Shown here: positions 6,848 through 15,389 of the stretch, one piece after another
Numbering within the stretch: the stretch's first letter is position 1
Layout: each line of letters opens with the position of its first letter
Origin: Candidatus Saccharimonadota bacterium
Lineage (GTDB): Bacteria; Patescibacteriota; Saccharimonadia; Saccharimonadales; Saccharimonadaceae
NCBI GenBank assembly: GCA_030445245.1
Contig: JAUCSD010000001.1
Coordinates: 124,001 to 188,000, forward strand
Direction of reading: 5' to 3'
Length of the DNA stretch: 64,000 nt
Translations under genes and position numbers: made by a program
Notes under the pieces: model-generated
What the model was told of the DNA's origin: nothing
Database searches by the model: none
The model's input: the letters and a program-made list of their open reading frames with translations, nothing else

Positions 6848-9664
6848 TTAGCGTAGTTTAATCTCAGTCTCATGTGTAATCTCACGTGGTTCGTGGGTCT
6901 GTTGTTGAGGTTGGCTAGCCACTGGAGGCAAAGAGACCTCCCCTGCTGCAGCTGCACGAGCAGCTGGTGACTTACGTTTACGGTTACGTGAACGCTTTTT
7001 CTTGGCGGGCACTGGATTTCCGAACTCATCAACAGCTACTGGCTGAGATGAAACGACGGGTGCTTGTATTTCTTGTTGTGGGGTAATAGGCTGACTCCCC
7101 TGCTCTGGACGCGCTGGGACATGTATGGCTGGCTGCGTAGCGGCTTTGGGTGCAACGGGAGTATCAGGCGTTATAACATTGCTCTGCGCGTTAATTGGCC
7201 ACTGTTTTGGAGCGGGTGCTGGCACATGAGCTTTCGGAGCGTTTGCGGTGTTAATGGCGTTTGAAATCTCGATTTCCACCTCTGCTCGAGTACGACTATA
7301 GAGGCGGCGGGTATTCTCAACGATCTTATCCGAGTTGTCTATTTGTGCAGGGGGGAGATTTAATGTAGTTGCGCTGAAGGCGGGTGCCTTTTCACCGGCA
7401 ATTACCATGTTGATAATGAAGTGACGGTTGTGCATTTGGATAAGGTCGTTTGGTTCGAATTGTGGTTCAAATTGCTTGCCAAGAAGTGCTGCATCCCCTG
7501 CTGCCACGCGGAAGCTAATCATTGTGCCAACGTTACCAAAGACAGCATCACGAACAGTTTCACTCATTTGTGAGGTGTATTGGTTGGCTACGGTTAGATT
7601 AAGGCCATATTTACGAGCTTCAGAAAGGATAGTAGCGAATGAATCGGTGGCGAAGTTCTGGAATTCGTCCACGTAGAGGTAGAACGGACGACGATCTTTA
7701 ATATCAGGGATATCTGAACGACTCATAGCAGCGAGTTGGATCTTAGTTACGAGGAAGGCGCCGAGGATTGAGGCATTGTCTTCACCAATCAAACCCTTTG
7801 AAAGGTTAACGATGAGGATTTTACCGTCGTCCATGATCTCACGAATGTTGAAGGTCGACTTTGGCTGACCAATGATGTTACGAATAATCGGGTTGGCAGT
7901 AAATGCTCCTACCTTGTTAAGGACTGGGGCGATGGCTTCTGCCTGGAATTTTTCTGTCCAGCTGGCAAATTCAACATTCCAGAATTGGAGGACGACAGTG
8001 TCCTGGCTATAGCTAAGTGTTTCCTTGCGAAACTTCTTATCAGTTAACATGCGGGTGATATCAAGCATGGTTGTCGTTGGACGATCCAGCAGCGCCAAGA
8101 TTGTATAACGCAGAATATACTCAAGACGTGGTCCCCAGCTTTCGCCGAACATACGCTTGAGCACTCCGATCACCTCGGAGCTAATGTTTGTCTTTTGCTC
8201 TGGGTTTGTTACCTCGAGCGGGTTAAATCCGAGCGGGTAGGCTGTATCGGCTGGGTTGAAATAGACAACTTGGTCCATGCGTGAGCCTGGAATGAACTTC
8301 ATATTATCAACGGCGAAGTCACCGTGCGGGTCGATGATCGCATATCCTTGACCATGGAAAATGTCGGAGAGTGCAAAAAGTTCGAGTGTACCTGATTTAC
8401 CGGCACCGGTCTGTCCGATGATGTATACGTGACGTGAACGGTCAGATCGAAGCATGCCGAATTGGTGGTTAATACCACGGAAGTTGGTCAGGCCAAAGGC
8501 ACTGATATTTTCATCAATTGCGTCGTTGCCGGTGATCACAGGTAACTTTGCAGGTGGTTCAGCGGTCTTACTGCTTGCCCAAACGATATTTGGGGTCTCT
8601 ACGTTCGTATGTGGCAGGTGGAAGACACTGGCAAGTTCTTCGATATTAAGGATATATCCGCGATCAATAAAGAGACGTGACTTATATTTAGCCAAATCTT
8701 CCTTCTTGAAGCTAGTATTTGTCATGGTGAAACCGTTTAGGTTGGTGCTGTTGAACTGTTTGAAGGTTCCCACGATTGCCTGCATACGAAGTTTGGCGTT
8801 AGTAGTGCTGTCCCCTAGGTATGCCATGCGGATTTTTACCTGGTAGCCAAGCTTGGTCGCCTTCTTTTCAGCTTCAGAAATACGCGTTTTATCACGCTCA
8901 GATAGCTCTTTAGGTCCAGAGCCACCACTAATCCCCTGCTCAGGAGGTGCGGATAGAGCGCCGATCAACCCACCGATCCATTTAAAACTAAAGTTGCCTT
9001 CACCACTGAGGAAAGCGAATGGGCTTCCGTTTTTAACGCTCTTTATCCATTTATCAGATGATTTGTGCCACTCATCGGCAATTGGTCGGACAAGTACTTG
9101 CACCCATAGCTCTTCTCCGGTTGATTCAAGCTTAGCAAGCGTACCTGTAATACCAGCAAGGGGGTCAACTTCAAAGCTTTGGAATGTCTTGATTGGTAAG
9201 AACTCACTGGTCGAGAGTGTAATTTCAGAGGTGTATACGACACTGTGACGTCGTTCATGGGCGACATAGTCTTCATCGGCTGAGTGAATTTGGACGGTTG
9301 GATATTGCGAATAGATCTGTCCTTCGACGAAGCTTTGTAGCGTTTTTGGTACCCATACGTAAAAACGAATCTGACCATCAACTGAGGCGATCTCGAAACT
9401 GAGGTGCTCTTGGATGCCGGCTGTAAGGCGTAGCTCTTGCTTATCACGAAGAATACCGTGCAAGCTGGCAAACAGCTGCTCGGCGGCAAGCTCTGATTTA
9501 TCATTAGCTTTCGGTATCTCAAGTGTCAGTAAGACACTTTCGGTAGCTTTAATGACGTCGATTCGTTTATAGTTACGAAACGTGAGAAAGGCTAACAGGA
9601 GTACGATGGGAAGCCACACGTACCACTGCAGTAATAGATTCATCATCCACAAAAGAACGGTCAT
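6848..9664 (-). CDS. TraG/VirD4-like membrane-anchored ATPase
   Basis: 938 aa from ATG 9664, chosen because AGAGGTAG sits just upstream; a TTG 13 codons earlier is weaker. One N-terminal membrane segment (about residues 8-28), a large middle domain, then a P-loop ATPase: Walker A GQTGAGKS near 417-424, Walker B FYLYVDE near 661-667, and the TraG/VirD4 C-terminal signature around SEARKYGLNLTVANQYTSQM. Family members couple DNA or protein substrates to type IV secretion/conjugation channels; such proteins are widespread in CPR genomes. The C-terminal 150 residues are proline-rich with a very basic patch (KKKRSRNRKRK), likely disordered and nucleic-acid binding. The sigma4/HARE gene lies 44 nt upstream, so they may be cotranscribed. 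Confidence 0.8.
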   Translation of the reverse strand: MTVLLWMMNLLLQWYVWLPIVLLLAFLTFRNYKRIDVIKATESVLLTLEIPKANDKSELAAEQLFASLHGILRDKQELRLTAGIQEHLSFEIASVDGQIRFYVWVPKTLQSFVEGQIYSQYPTVQIHSADEDYVAHERRHSVVYTSEITLSTSEFLPIKTFQSFEVDPLAGITGTLAKLESTGEELWVQVLVRPIADEWHKSSDKWIKSVKNGSPFAFLSGEGNFSFKWIGGLIGALSAPPEQGISGGSGPKELSERDKTRISEAEKKATKLGYQVKIRMAYLGDSTTNAKLRMQAIVGTFKQFNSTNLNGFTMTNTSFKKEDLAKYKSRLFIDRGYILNIEELASVFHLPHTNVETPNIVWASSKTAEPPAKLPVITGNDAIDENISAFGLTNFRGINHQFGMLRSDRSRHVYIIGQTGAGKSGTLELFALSDIFHGQGYAIIDPHGDFAVDNMKFIPGSRMDQVVYFNPADTAYPLGFNPLEVTNPEQKTNISSEVIGVLKRMFGESWGPRLEYILRYTILALLDRPTTTMLDITRMLTDKKFRKETLSYSQDTVVLQFWNVEFASWTEKFQAEAIAPVLNKVGAFTANPIIRNIIGQPKSTFNIREIMDDGKILIVNLSKGLIGEDNASILGAFLVTKIQLAAMSRSDIPDIKDRRPFYLYVDEFQNFATDSFATILSEARKYGLNLTVANQYTSQMSETVRDAVFGNVGTMISFRVAAGDAALLGKQFEPQFEPNDLIQMHNRHFIINMVIAGEKAPAFSATTLNLPPAQIDNSDKIVENTRRLYSRTRAEVEIEISNAINTANAPKAHVPAPAPKQWPINAQSNVITPDTPVAPKAATQPAIHVPARPEQGSQPITPQQEIQAPVVSSQPVAVDEFGNPVPAKKKRSRNRKRKSPAARAAAAGEVSLPPVASQPQQQTHEPREITHETEIKLR

Positions 9665-9708
9665 ATCTACCTCTATTGTCCCATCACCGCTTACGCTTTG
9701 CAAGGGAG

Positions 9709-10773
9709 CTATTTAGTTGCTGGTGCATCAAGGGCATACGTTGCCTTGGCGACGCGTTTGAACTGTGGTTTGCTCTGAAGATTGAGCAAAATAGTGGTTT
9801 CTTTCACCTGACGGCTTTTGAGTACACGCTTGACGATTTCGTCACGGTGAAGTGGTTCGCCTGCGGTTTTAAGGACATCAGTGATAATATCAGCGACAGT
9901 ACCTTTAGAGAAGCCCCAGTTATCAAGTGCGTAGATACCACGGCCAATCAATACGAAACGCTTGTCTTTAATCAACTCATTGTGGATTGCCTGAGTTGTA
10001 ACATCTTTGCGCTTGAACGTACTTCCCTTTATCGTCTTGGCGATATCAGAAAAGTGCATAGGCGCACCGTTCTCTGCTAAGATTACGTAAATCTTGTCAC
10101 GAATATTCTTAGGATTAACGGTTGGCCACTTAGTAAGGCCCCAGTTGTCCTTAAGGTGAGCGAGGTGTTTGCTCGTACTTGCGAGAGCTCGTACTTGCGT
10201 AGGATTTTCGTGTTTTAGCTTGCCATGAAGTTCTTCAACTTGAAGTGGCTGACCGTGTTTCTTGATCGTTTTAACAATCTCGTCAACGTTGGCTTTAACC
10301 TTTTTCTCATCAGCGTGTTCTTTAATGCCGACCGCATGATAATAGTGGTCGTTCTCGCTGATAACAACGAGATTTGGAGACAGTTCAGCGATAAATGCGA
10401 TATGTGCACGGTGACGAGCGTCACTGTCTTTGCCGACAAGTCGTTCAGTAAGATCCTGAACACGAGCAACGCGACCGGTCTCAGAAAGGTCACGGATTAA
10501 GAGACGTTCAACATCGTGGATGGCTGGAACCTTATTGTCATCAGCAGCGATTTTAAGACGAATAAGAATCGCCTTTTCAAGTTGGCGAACACGTTCACGA
10601 GTAATACCAAGTAGTTCCCCGATCTGTTCAAGGGTCTCGCGGCGATCAAAAAGACCAAAACGACGCGTGATGATCTCACGTTCTCGTTCCTGTTCAATAA
10701 CCTGCAGGATATCATTAACTGCGGTTTTTAGCTTTATCGCGGTGTCGGTGTCTGGCTTTGTAGCTGCATCCAT
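9709..10773 (-). CDS. Sigma-70 region 4 / HARE-HTH transcription protein
   Basis: 354 aa. Residues about 30-75 look like sigma-70 region 4 (EREIITRRFGLFDRRETLEQ then LLGITRERVRQLEKAI, the -35 recognition helix-turn-helix). Sigma regions 1-3 are absent. The C-terminal half carries HARE-HTH winged-helix repeats (GAPMHFSDIAKTI, GEPLHRDEIVKRVL), as in the RNA polymerase delta subunit. It may modulate RNA polymerase at -35 elements. A perfect consensus promoter precedes it. Known as a CPR-type architecture; function untested as far as I know. Confidence 0.75.
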   Translation of the reverse strand: MDAATKPDTDTAIKLKTAVNDILQVIEQEREREIITRRFGLFDRRETLEQIGELLGITRERVRQLEKAILIRLKIAADDNKVPAIHDVERLLIRDLSETGRVARVQDLTERLVGKDSDARHRAHIAFIAELSPNLVVISENDHYYHAVGIKEHADEKKVKANVDEIVKTIKKHGQPLQVEELHGKLKHENPTQVRALASTSKHLAHLKDNWGLTKWPTVNPKNIRDKIYVILAENGAPMHFSDIAKTIKGSTFKRKDVTTQAIHNELIKDKRFVLIGRGIYALDNWGFSKGTVADIITDVLKTAGEPLHRDEIVKRVLKSRQVKETTILLNLQSKPQFKRVAKATYALDAPATK

Positions 10774-10833
10774 AACGCCGGGGGTCCTTTCTATACCTCG
10801 TGGGAGATTAGTGTTGTTTTTTATCTAAGGTCG

Positions 10834-10862
10834 ATTATAGAACAATATATATATAATGTCAA
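10834..10862 (-). promoter_or_regulatory. Consensus promoter of the sigma4/HARE gene
   Basis: On the minus strand TTGACA (10857-10862), 17 bp, TATAAT (10834-10839): perfect sigma-70-type boxes. The leader is about 55 nt. Confidence 0.8.
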
Positions 10863-10963
10863 GTGATGTCCTTATATAACTAATTATAGCATGAAATAGA
10901 CGCGATTAGTAAAGAGTGTTTTGGGAGTTCCTAAAAGCTTATGTTATGGTATGATTTGTATGA

Positions 10964-13258
10964 TTAAGAGGCGCGACGAATGACGCGACGACGAGTCTTT
11001 TTGGCTGGAGTCTTCTCTAACAACTCTTTGGCTTGCTCGTGTGTAACAGAGGCAGGCTCAGTGTCTTTAGGTATTTTGGCATTTTTCTTGCCATCAGTAA
11101 TGTAGGGTCCAAAACGGCCTTTGAGGATCTTAATGCCGTCACCAAAATCAGCAATATTCTTCTCGGCTTCACCCTTAAGTTTAGCTTCGTATAATTCTAA
11201 TGCTTGATCAAGTGTAATGGTATGCGGATCATGGGGTTTGATACTGACAAATAGCTTGTCTATCACGATATAAGGTCCAAAACGACCGATATTTGCCTTG
11301 ATGTCTTTGCCGTCCTTCGTTTGGCCAACAGTTCGGGGCAACTTGAACATTTCAAGCGCCTGCTCGAGGGTAACTGTCTCGATTTTACTACCGGTTGGGA
11401 GCGGTGCGAAAGTTGGTTTAGGGTCGTCAGACTGCTCACCCTTTTGGAGCATTGGGCCATAGCGGCCAAAACGAGCGAAGATTGGGAGGCCTGATTTAGG
11501 GTCATCGCCTACGTGACGAGTCTGGGTAGCTTCAGCTCGTGAGATGTCGGCGCTTTCTTCGACGAGTTTGTGGAACGGCTTATAGAATTCAGTCAACACC
11601 TTAACTCGATCCTTTTTACCAATGGCAATCTCGTCAAGTTCGGCTTCAATCGAACTCGTGAAGGTGTAGTCCATAACGTGGGCGAAGTGCTTAACAAGAA
11701 AATCGGTTACTACCTTGCCGGTATCAGTTGGGAATAGCTTATTACTGTCCTTACCGTATTGAATAGTCTCACTTACCTGGGTAATCTTATCGCCTTTTAG
11801 GCTGAGCTTGGCGATTTCTTTTGGTACGCCTTCAAGTTCACCGCGCTCAACATAGCCACGAGTCTGCACTGTGTTGATAGTACTTGCGTATGTTGATGGT
11901 CGACCGATGCCCATTTCTTCTAATTTACGTACGAGGCTAGCCTCGGTATAGCGAGCTGGACCACGAGAAAGACTCTCAAGTGCTTCGGCGGACTGCAGTG
12001 TTAGCGGATCACCCTTATTCACCTCTGGCAATAGGACGTCGTCGCCGCTTCGGCCGTAGACTTTCAAGAAGCCGTCAAAAATAACGATTTCACCTTTGGC
12101 TTCCATAATTTCTTTTGTCTCACTCGCTTTGATAGAGATAGTCGTCTTCTCGAGAGCTGCTGGAGCCATTTGGGTTGCGAGGGTTCGACGCCAGATAAGG
12201 TTATATAGTTTGGTTTGCTGTGCGTCTGCTCCGGCAAATTCCTTATTAAAATCACTTGGACGGATCGCTTCGTGAGCTTCCTGTGCATTAGCTGACTTTG
12301 ACTTAAACGTGCGGAATTGGTGATACTTCTCACCGTACTGCCCTTTAATGTAGTCCGTCATGGCGCTAAGTGCTTGTCCCGAGAGGTTAACCGAGTCAGT
12401 ACGCATATAGGTGATTAAACCAGCTTCGTATAGACGCTGAGCGAGTTGCATAGTACTACGTGGGCTAAAGCCTAACTTATTACTTGCTTCCTGCTGCAGT
12501 GTACTGGTTGTAAACGGTGCTGAGGGGCTTCGAGTTGCTGGTTTCTTCTCGATATCAGCGACGGAAAAGTTTGATTTGGCGAACGCCTCGAGGATCTCAC
12601 GGACATCTTCGATCGTTTGGTGCTTTTTGCTACTTGTCGCAGGAAGCAGTGTACCGTCCTCAAGCATAAATTCAGCCGTTAGCTTGAATGTAGACTCAGG
12701 AGTATGTGCATCGATTTCAGATTCGCGCTCCACAATAAGTCGAACGGCAACGGATTGTACGCGTCCAGCTGAAAGCTGTGGGCGAACCTTGCGCCACAGT
12801 ACTGGAGAAAGTTCAAAGCCAACGAGGTAATCAAGCGATTGTCGTGCCTGCTGTGCTTCAACGAGGGGCATATCAATAGTGCGAGGGTTTTTTACGGCCT
12901 CGTCGAGTGCGCTCTTTGTAATTTCATGAAAGACGATGCGTTTCGTGGTCTTTGGGTCAAGTTTAAGGACTTCCGCTAAGTGCCAGGCAATCGCCTCCCC
13001 TTCGCGGTCTTCATCGCTTGCTAGCCAAACGGTATCCGCAAGTTTCACTTCTTTTTTCAGCTCACTGATTGTCTTCTTCTTATCGGCGTTCACTTCAAAG
13101 CGAGGCGCAAAATTATTGGCAACATCTACACTGCCATTTTTGCTTGGCAGCCCACGGATGTGGCCAATACTACTTTTCACCACAAAGTCTTTACCGAGGT
13201 ATTTCTCGATAGTTTTGGCTTTGGCCGGTGACTCAACGATAACTAGATTTTTGCTCAT
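10964..13258 (-). CDS. topA: DNA topoisomerase I
   Basis: 764 aa starting MSKNLVIVESPAKAKTIEKY, the classic TopA N-terminus (Toprim domain); an upstream in-frame extension is unsupported. Relaxes negatively supercoiled DNA. Visible: DREGEAIAWH acidic metal site, active-site region GLITYMRTDSVNLS with the catalytic Tyr, and the GIGRPSTYASTI motif. The C-terminus has Topo-C repeats (GRFGPYI seen three times) and a basic tail (KKTRRRVIRRAS) instead of zinc ribbons, as in actinobacterial-type enzymes. AAGGA lies 12 nt before ATG. Confidence 0.95.
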   Translation of the reverse strand: MSKNLVIVESPAKAKTIEKYLGKDFVVKSSIGHIRGLPSKNGSVDVANNFAPRFEVNADKKKTISELKKEVKLADTVWLASDEDREGEAIAWHLAEVLKLDPKTTKRIVFHEITKSALDEAVKNPRTIDMPLVEAQQARQSLDYLVGFELSPVLWRKVRPQLSAGRVQSVAVRLIVERESEIDAHTPESTFKLTAEFMLEDGTLLPATSSKKHQTIEDVREILEAFAKSNFSVADIEKKPATRSPSAPFTTSTLQQEASNKLGFSPRSTMQLAQRLYEAGLITYMRTDSVNLSGQALSAMTDYIKGQYGEKYHQFRTFKSKSANAQEAHEAIRPSDFNKEFAGADAQQTKLYNLIWRRTLATQMAPAALEKTTISIKASETKEIMEAKGEIVIFDGFLKVYGRSGDDVLLPEVNKGDPLTLQSAEALESLSRGPARYTEASLVRKLEEMGIGRPSTYASTINTVQTRGYVERGELEGVPKEIAKLSLKGDKITQVSETIQYGKDSNKLFPTDTGKVVTDFLVKHFAHVMDYTFTSSIEAELDEIAIGKKDRVKVLTEFYKPFHKLVEESADISRAEATQTRHVGDDPKSGLPIFARFGRYGPMLQKGEQSDDPKPTFAPLPTGSKIETVTLEQALEMFKLPRTVGQTKDGKDIKANIGRFGPYIVIDKLFVSIKPHDPHTITLDQALELYEAKLKGEAEKNIADFGDGIKILKGRFGPYITDGKKNAKIPKDTEPASVTHEQAKELLEKTPAKKTRRRVIRRAS

Positions 13259-13333
13259 ATATAATAATAGTCCTTGTGCTAGATAGCTAAGCACAGTGGC
13301 TGATTGTATGCAAATGCGCAGCAACAGTCAAGG

Positions 13334-13443
13334 GGCAAAGGAAAAGCGGCCGTCATCGACGGCCGCTTGCTCCCCTTGCAGGTACTTCTTGGATGGTTCC
13401 CTTGCTAGGGTTGAGCGTGACAGTTTGCGACGTGTCAGTCGGT
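13334..13443. repeat. 110-bp direct repeat, copy 1 (3' region of lipoprotein gene 1)
   Basis: Identical over 110 bp to 14482-14591. It covers the last codons and 3' untranslated region of the lipoprotein gene, and contains an 11-bp perfect hairpin. Perfect identity beside diverged coding regions points to a recent duplication, gene conversion or a functional 3' element. Confidence 0.9.
13344..13368 (-). terminator. Terminator of lipoprotein gene 1
   Basis: AAGCGGCCGTC (13344-13354) pairs with GACGGCCGCTT (13358-13368), loop 3 nt; on the minus strand it runs into TTTCCTTT. An 11-bp GC-rich stem. Confidence 0.8.
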
Positions 13444-13986
13444 CTGGACGGGAGGACGAAATCCGGAGCCGCCGAGACAGAACACCAGCGAGGTGATCTT
13501 GCCGACGTTCCACTTGCCGGTCTTCAGCGTGAGCTGCGTGTAGGTGGCCTGGGCGACGTCGGGAGTCAGAGGCGTGCCCTTCATCCCGTTGACGATCACC
13601 GATTCCACCGACAGGAGCTTGCCGTCGGCCGTGATGACGACCGTCGAGCTCGTCACTTTCGTCTTGACCGAAGCCTTGTCGATTGTGACGGTTCCGTTGA
13701 GCGTGAGCTCCTGGGAGTCGTAGCCCTCCGCGCAGACAGCCGTGCTCTCGGTGGAGCGTTCGATAGAGTCGACCTGTCCCTCTTCGGGGACCAGTTCGGC
13801 CTTCACTCGGTCGACTGCGGGAGCGATGGGAGCTGCGTCGGACGGCGATGCCGCCGCGCTTGCACCAGACGCTGTCTGGGCAGATGTGGTGTCGGTGCCG
13901 CCACACCCGCTAAGGGTGACGATAATGGTGACAGTGACGGCGGCGAGTGCGGCCGTCATGGGACTGAACTTCCGGGAAATGTTCAC
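13435..13986 (-). CDS. Secreted lipoprotein, GC-rich paralogue 1
   Basis: 183 aa from GTG 13986. N-terminus MNISRKFSP then a hydrophobic core and lipobox VTLSGC (Cys near residue 29), so it is exported and lipid-anchored. After the Cys comes an Ala/Ser/Thr/Pro-rich linker, then a globular beta-type domain with two Cys (VCAEGYDSQE, LVFCLGG). It has the same length as the protein at 14599-15150 and a similar plan; the two share the 110-bp 3' repeat. GTG is chosen because a -10 box ends 6 nt before it, which predicts a leaderless mRNA. Coding region is far GC-richer than topA next door. Function unknown. Confidence 0.75.
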   Translation of the reverse strand: MNISRKFSPMTAALAAVTVTIIVTLSGCGGTDTTSAQTASGASAAASPSDAAPIAPAVDRVKAELVPEEGQVDSIERSTESTAVCAEGYDSQELTLNGTVTIDKASVKTKVTSSTVVITADGKLLSVESVIVNGMKGTPLTPDVAQATYTQLTLKTGKWNVGKITSLVFCLGGSGFRPPVQTD

Positions 13987-13992
13987 GTATAA

Positions 13993-14021
13993 GTAATAAC
14001 ACTTATAACAAGATATGTCAA
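13993..14021 (-). promoter_or_regulatory. Promoter of lipoprotein gene 1 (leaderless)
   Basis: Minus strand TTGACA (14016-14021), 17 bp, TATTAC (13993-13998), then 6 nt to GTG. Transcription would start at or next to the start codon. Confidence 0.65.
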
Positions 14022-14101
14022 TGTCATTTATGAAGAGGCTATCCCCCGGTAGCAAGTACCTATTACGTGTACTATCGCCTATCTTTGTCTAAAATAGCAA
14101 A

Positions 14102-14121
14102 AAACGGTTCAAAGAACCGTC
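14102..14121 (-). terminator. Secondary terminator downstream of the 52-aa gene
   Basis: ACGGTTC/GAACCGT hairpin with a 3-nt loop, followed on the minus strand by TTTTTTGC. It backs up the longer hairpin at 14145-14183. Confidence 0.6.
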
Positions 14122-14144
14122 AAAAAATAAACTGTGTTGCTTCT

Positions 14145-14183
14145 GGAGAGAGCTATCGTGCGCGTGGCACGATAGCTCTCTCC
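14145..14183 (-). terminator. Long hairpin after the 52-aa gene
   Basis: A perfect 17-bp stem (14145-14161 with 14167-14183, loop 5 nt) starts 10 nt after the stop codon. One of the set of unusually long 3' hairpins attached to GC-rich genes in this window. Confidence 0.75.
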
Positions 14184-14193
14184 GTGTGGAGCC

Positions 14194-14352
14194 TCAGGAC
14201 TCCTCGAAGTCCCCAAGGTCCTTGGCCCAGTCCAGGTTCTCCTCGTTTACGCGGGCTCGGACTTCCCGCAGCCTGCCTGTCGCAGCAATGGCATTGATGC
14301 CCGCCTTGTTGGACTTCGTGCCGCGCGTGGTGTTTTTCTTGGCCTTCGCCAT
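14194..14352 (-). CDS. Small basic protein, 52 aa, GC-rich
   Basis: ATG 14352 with GGAAAG 8 nt upstream. The N-terminal half is very basic (MAKAKKNTTRGTKSNKAG), the C-terminal half acidic and helical (NEENLDWAKDLGDFEES). No known family; the layout suggests a nucleic-acid or protein-binding adaptor. It has its own promoter and a 17-bp terminator hairpin, which is the best evidence that this short frame is a gene. It lies between the two lipoprotein paralogues. Confidence 0.65.
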   Translation of the reverse strand: MAKAKKNTTRGTKSNKAGINAIAATGRLREVRARVNEENLDWAKDLGDFEES

Positions 14353-14404
14353 TTAAATCACTTTCCGTCCATGTGCGATCTTTTGGCTGGGTGAGTCTTA
14401 TTTA

Positions 14405-14433
14405 GTCATACCATCTTAATAGTAACGAGTCAA
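14405..14433 (-). promoter_or_regulatory. Promoter of the 52-aa gene
   Basis: Minus strand TTGACT (14428-14433), 17 bp, TATGAC (14405-14410). The spacer contains TATTAAGATG, also found in the spacer of the promoter at 15158-15186, so the two promoters are related. Confidence 0.6.
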
Positions 14434-14481
14434 TTATCGTGAGGATATAATCTTCGCTTATGATGCTGGAAAGAATAAAAA

Positions 14482-14591
14482 GGCAAAGGAAAAGCGGCCG
14501 TCATCGACGGCCGCTTGCTCCCCTTGCAGGTACTTCTTGGATGGTTCCCTTGCTAGGGTTGAGCGTGACAGTTTGCGACGTGTCAGTCGGT
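14482..14591. repeat. 110-bp direct repeat, copy 2 (3' region of lipoprotein gene 2)
   Basis: Identical to 13334-13443, offset 1148 bp. It begins just after the stop codon of the second lipoprotein gene, so the repeat sits at the 3' end of both genes. Confidence 0.9.
14492..14516 (-). terminator. Terminator of lipoprotein gene 2
   Basis: Same 11-bp hairpin as at 13344-13368, carried within the 110-bp repeat. Confidence 0.8.
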
Positions 14592-14598
14592 GAGCGGC

Positions 14599-15150
14599 CT
14601 ACTGGCCGCCGTAGCAGACGGCGACCTTATTGATCGGTCCCCAGTCCTTCACGTACAGATTGACGTGGGTGGTGAGCGCCGTGAGGGCCGCTTTCGGGAT
14701 GTTGGCGGCCTTCGTTCCGTTGACGATCAGCGAGTAGCCGGAGAACGGTCCGTTCGCGTTGAACTGAACGAGCCCGTCCCCACTTTCCGTGATGATCTGA
14801 GTGCCCTGGATCGTGATGGTGCCGCCGAACTTGAGCTCGGCCGGGATCGATGTGGCCCCGTTGCATTCCATCTTGCCGCCGCGGTCCTGGACGACACTGT
14901 CGACGATACTCATCTCCGGGTAGAGCGTCGTCCGCAGATCCACAACCGCCGGCGGAGCCGAGGGGCTGGACTGCACGACGACGGGCTGACTGGCGACGAC
15001 CGAAGGCGAAGCAGGAACGACTACTGTCGCTGTACTGCTGTCGACTGCTGTCGCAGTATCCGATGGATCGTTGGAGCCGCCGCTACAGGCGGTCAAGGTG
15101 ATGACGGCTGCTACGCAGGCCGCCGGGAGCAAGATACGCGAGATTCTCAC
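14599..15150 (-). CDS. Secreted lipoprotein, GC-rich paralogue 2
   Basis: 183 aa, GTG start at 15150. Signal peptide MRISRILLPAACVAAVITL and lipobox LTACSGG (Cys near residue 22), then a Ser/Thr/Ala/Val linker and a domain with one Cys in MECNGATSI and one near the end (VAVCYGGQ). Parallels the 13435-13986 protein in length, lipobox, linker, Cys placement and ending. The -10 box ends 7 nt before GTG, so the mRNA is probably leaderless. No enzyme motif; likely a surface-exposed lipoprotein. Confidence 0.8.
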   Translation of the reverse strand: MRISRILLPAACVAAVITLTACSGGSNDPSDTATAVDSSTATVVVPASPSVVASQPVVVQSSPSAPPAVVDLRTTLYPEMSIVDSVVQDRGGKMECNGATSIPAELKFGGTITIQGTQIITESGDGLVQFNANGPFSGYSLIVNGTKAANIPKAALTALTTHVNLYVKDWGPINKVAVCYGGQ

Positions 15151-15157
15151 GTGCTAA

Positions 15158-15186
15158 TTTATATCATCTTAATAATGATGAGTCAA
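15158..15186 (-). promoter_or_regulatory. Promoter of lipoprotein gene 2 (leaderless)
   Basis: Minus strand TTGACT (15181-15186), 17 bp, TATAAA (15158-15163), then 7 nt to the GTG start. Confidence 0.7.
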
Positions 15187-15353
15187 TGATTAATTGCATG
15201 TATCTATCCGTATGTATGAACCTCCAGATACAGAGGTGAGATAAATATGAAAGCATATTCAAATGCAATTGTAATATAATGATAATTACGCATAAACACT
15301 CATGCTTACGAGGGGTGGGCTATTGATTTTCATAAGCTTTATGTCAAAAAGTA

Positions 15354-15382
15354 TTGACGTAATGTCAAATTAGTGCTAATAT
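15354..15382 (+). promoter_or_regulatory. Promoter of the structured RNA
   Basis: TTGACG (15354-15359), 17 bp, TAATAT (15377-15382) with an extended TGC before it. Predicted transcription start near 15390. Confidence 0.75.
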
Positions 15383-15389
15383 CAAACAC

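Noticed and set aside
13334-14591. Integron attC-like cassette sites in the 110-bp repeat
   Set aside because: A GTTRRRY-like core (GTTGAGC) is present but the paired RYYYAAC core on the same strand is missing, and no integrase is nearby.
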